From: Actinomycetota bacterium
GTDB taxonomy: Bacteria; Cyanobacteriota; Vampirovibrionia; Obscuribacterales; Obscuribacteraceae
Assembly: GCA_903970355.1 (NCBI GenBank)
Contig: CAJCIF010000397.1
Span: 1-5,022 of the forward strand
DNA: 5,022 nt
Direction: 5' to 3'
This document shows, one piece after another, positions 4,709-5,022 of this stretch. The notes under the pieces were generated by a model. That model was given only the letters and a program-made list of their open reading frames with translations. It was not told the origin of the DNA and did not search any database. The position numbers and the translations under genes were made by a program. How positions within the stretch are numbered: the stretch's first letter is position 1; each line of letters starts with the position of its first letter.

Positions 4709-5022
4709 ATGGCTATGGCGATGGTAAAAAGGTACGTTACTTTTCTTCGGGACGGGAAGATTTTTACGACGCGAGATTGTCTTGCGTTTGGGAAAAGAGG
4801 GGCGGTGGATCAGGCGCTTTACAGGCTGGTGAAAGTGGGACGGATTCGGCGGTTGGCTCGAGGGGTGTTTGTTAAAGAGCTGGGCTATATGAAGGACTTC
4901 TCGATTTTCGAAATTGCTAAGGCAAAGGCGGAAGCGTTTGGTCGAAGAATCGTTCAGCAACCTTGTTTTGTAGTGCCATCAGATGATCCGAAATTTGGTA
5001 AACGGCCAAAGACGGCAGTATT
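4709..5022 (+). CDS. AbiEi/DUF6088-like winged-helix protein, N-terminal part (cut by window edge)
   Basis: An open frame begins with ATG at 4709 and runs off the window after 104 full codons. AGGAG (4697-4701) sits 7 nt upstream; two further ATGs at codons 3 and 5 are possible starts. The translated part reads VKRYVTFLRDGKIFTTRD, then FGKRGAVDQALYRLVKVGRI and RRLARGVFV. This is the winged-helix signature of AbiEi-type antitoxins and the related DUF6088 proteins (xFTxxD, then AVDQALxRLVKxGxIxRLARGVY). The segment after it, FEIAKAKAEAFGRRIV, fits the start of the next domain. Such proteins often bind their own promoter and neutralise a neighbouring AbiEii nucleotidyltransferase toxin. No partner is visible because the window ends, so a stand-alone regulator is possible. 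The antisense ORF over this region has a biased, low-complexity composition and is not a gene. Confidence 0.7.
   Translation, partial: MAMAMVKRYVTFLRDGKIFTTRDCLAFGKRGAVDQALYRLVKVGRIRRLARGVFVKELGYMKDFSIFEIAKAKAEAFGRRIVQQPCFVVPSDDPKFGKRPKTAV

Noticed and set aside
4592..4960. 122-codon minus-strand ORF downstream of serS
   Set aside because: Low-complexity, basic composition and antisense to the AbiEi-like gene, which has a good ribosome site and family motifs.

Overview
This 5.0 kb bacterial window has moderate GC and standard bacterial gene structure. The phylum cannot be fixed from sequence alone. It holds ordinary housekeeping and accessory genes, apart from a well-structured leader in front of the seryl-tRNA synthetase gene.

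Left part (1-2898). The window opens inside a broken aldo/keto reductase gene on the + strand. Only its C-terminal half reads cleanly, and its stop overlaps the end of a converging minus-strand cluster by 17 bp. Reading leftward, that cluster is: a small thioredoxin-fold ArsC/Spx-like protein with a CxxC motif (2898-2548); a two-helix membrane protein with a long proline-rich repeat and a C-terminal four-cysteine zinc-ribbon-like domain (2475-1297); and a conserved protein of unknown function (1278-628). The last two genes are 18 nt apart and are probably co-transcribed.

Middle (2899-3232). This divergent intergenic region has a perfect 17-bp inverted repeat on the ArsC-like side. On the serS side it has what looks like a complete ribosome-mediated transcription attenuator. 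A 22-codon leader ORF (3074-3142) carries four consecutive serine codons (TCG TCG TCC TCG). A first hairpin overlaps the end of that serine run. An alternative pairing (3126-3135 with 3176-3185) is compatible with neither the first hairpin nor the last one. The last hairpin (3168-3202) runs into a T-rich tract and resembles an intrinsic terminator, ending just before the serS Shine-Dalgarno. The geometry is that of the trp/his/phe attenuators, with serine as the sensed amino acid and serS as the controlled gene. This is the most interesting part of the window.

Right part (3233-5022). serS encodes a full-length SerRS of 426 residues with class II motifs and is followed by a 14-bp hairpin. After about 200 bp comes the 5' end of a gene for a winged-helix AbiEi/DUF6088-like protein, cut by the window edge. 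It may be the antitoxin of a type IV toxin-antitoxin pair whose partner would lie outside the window.
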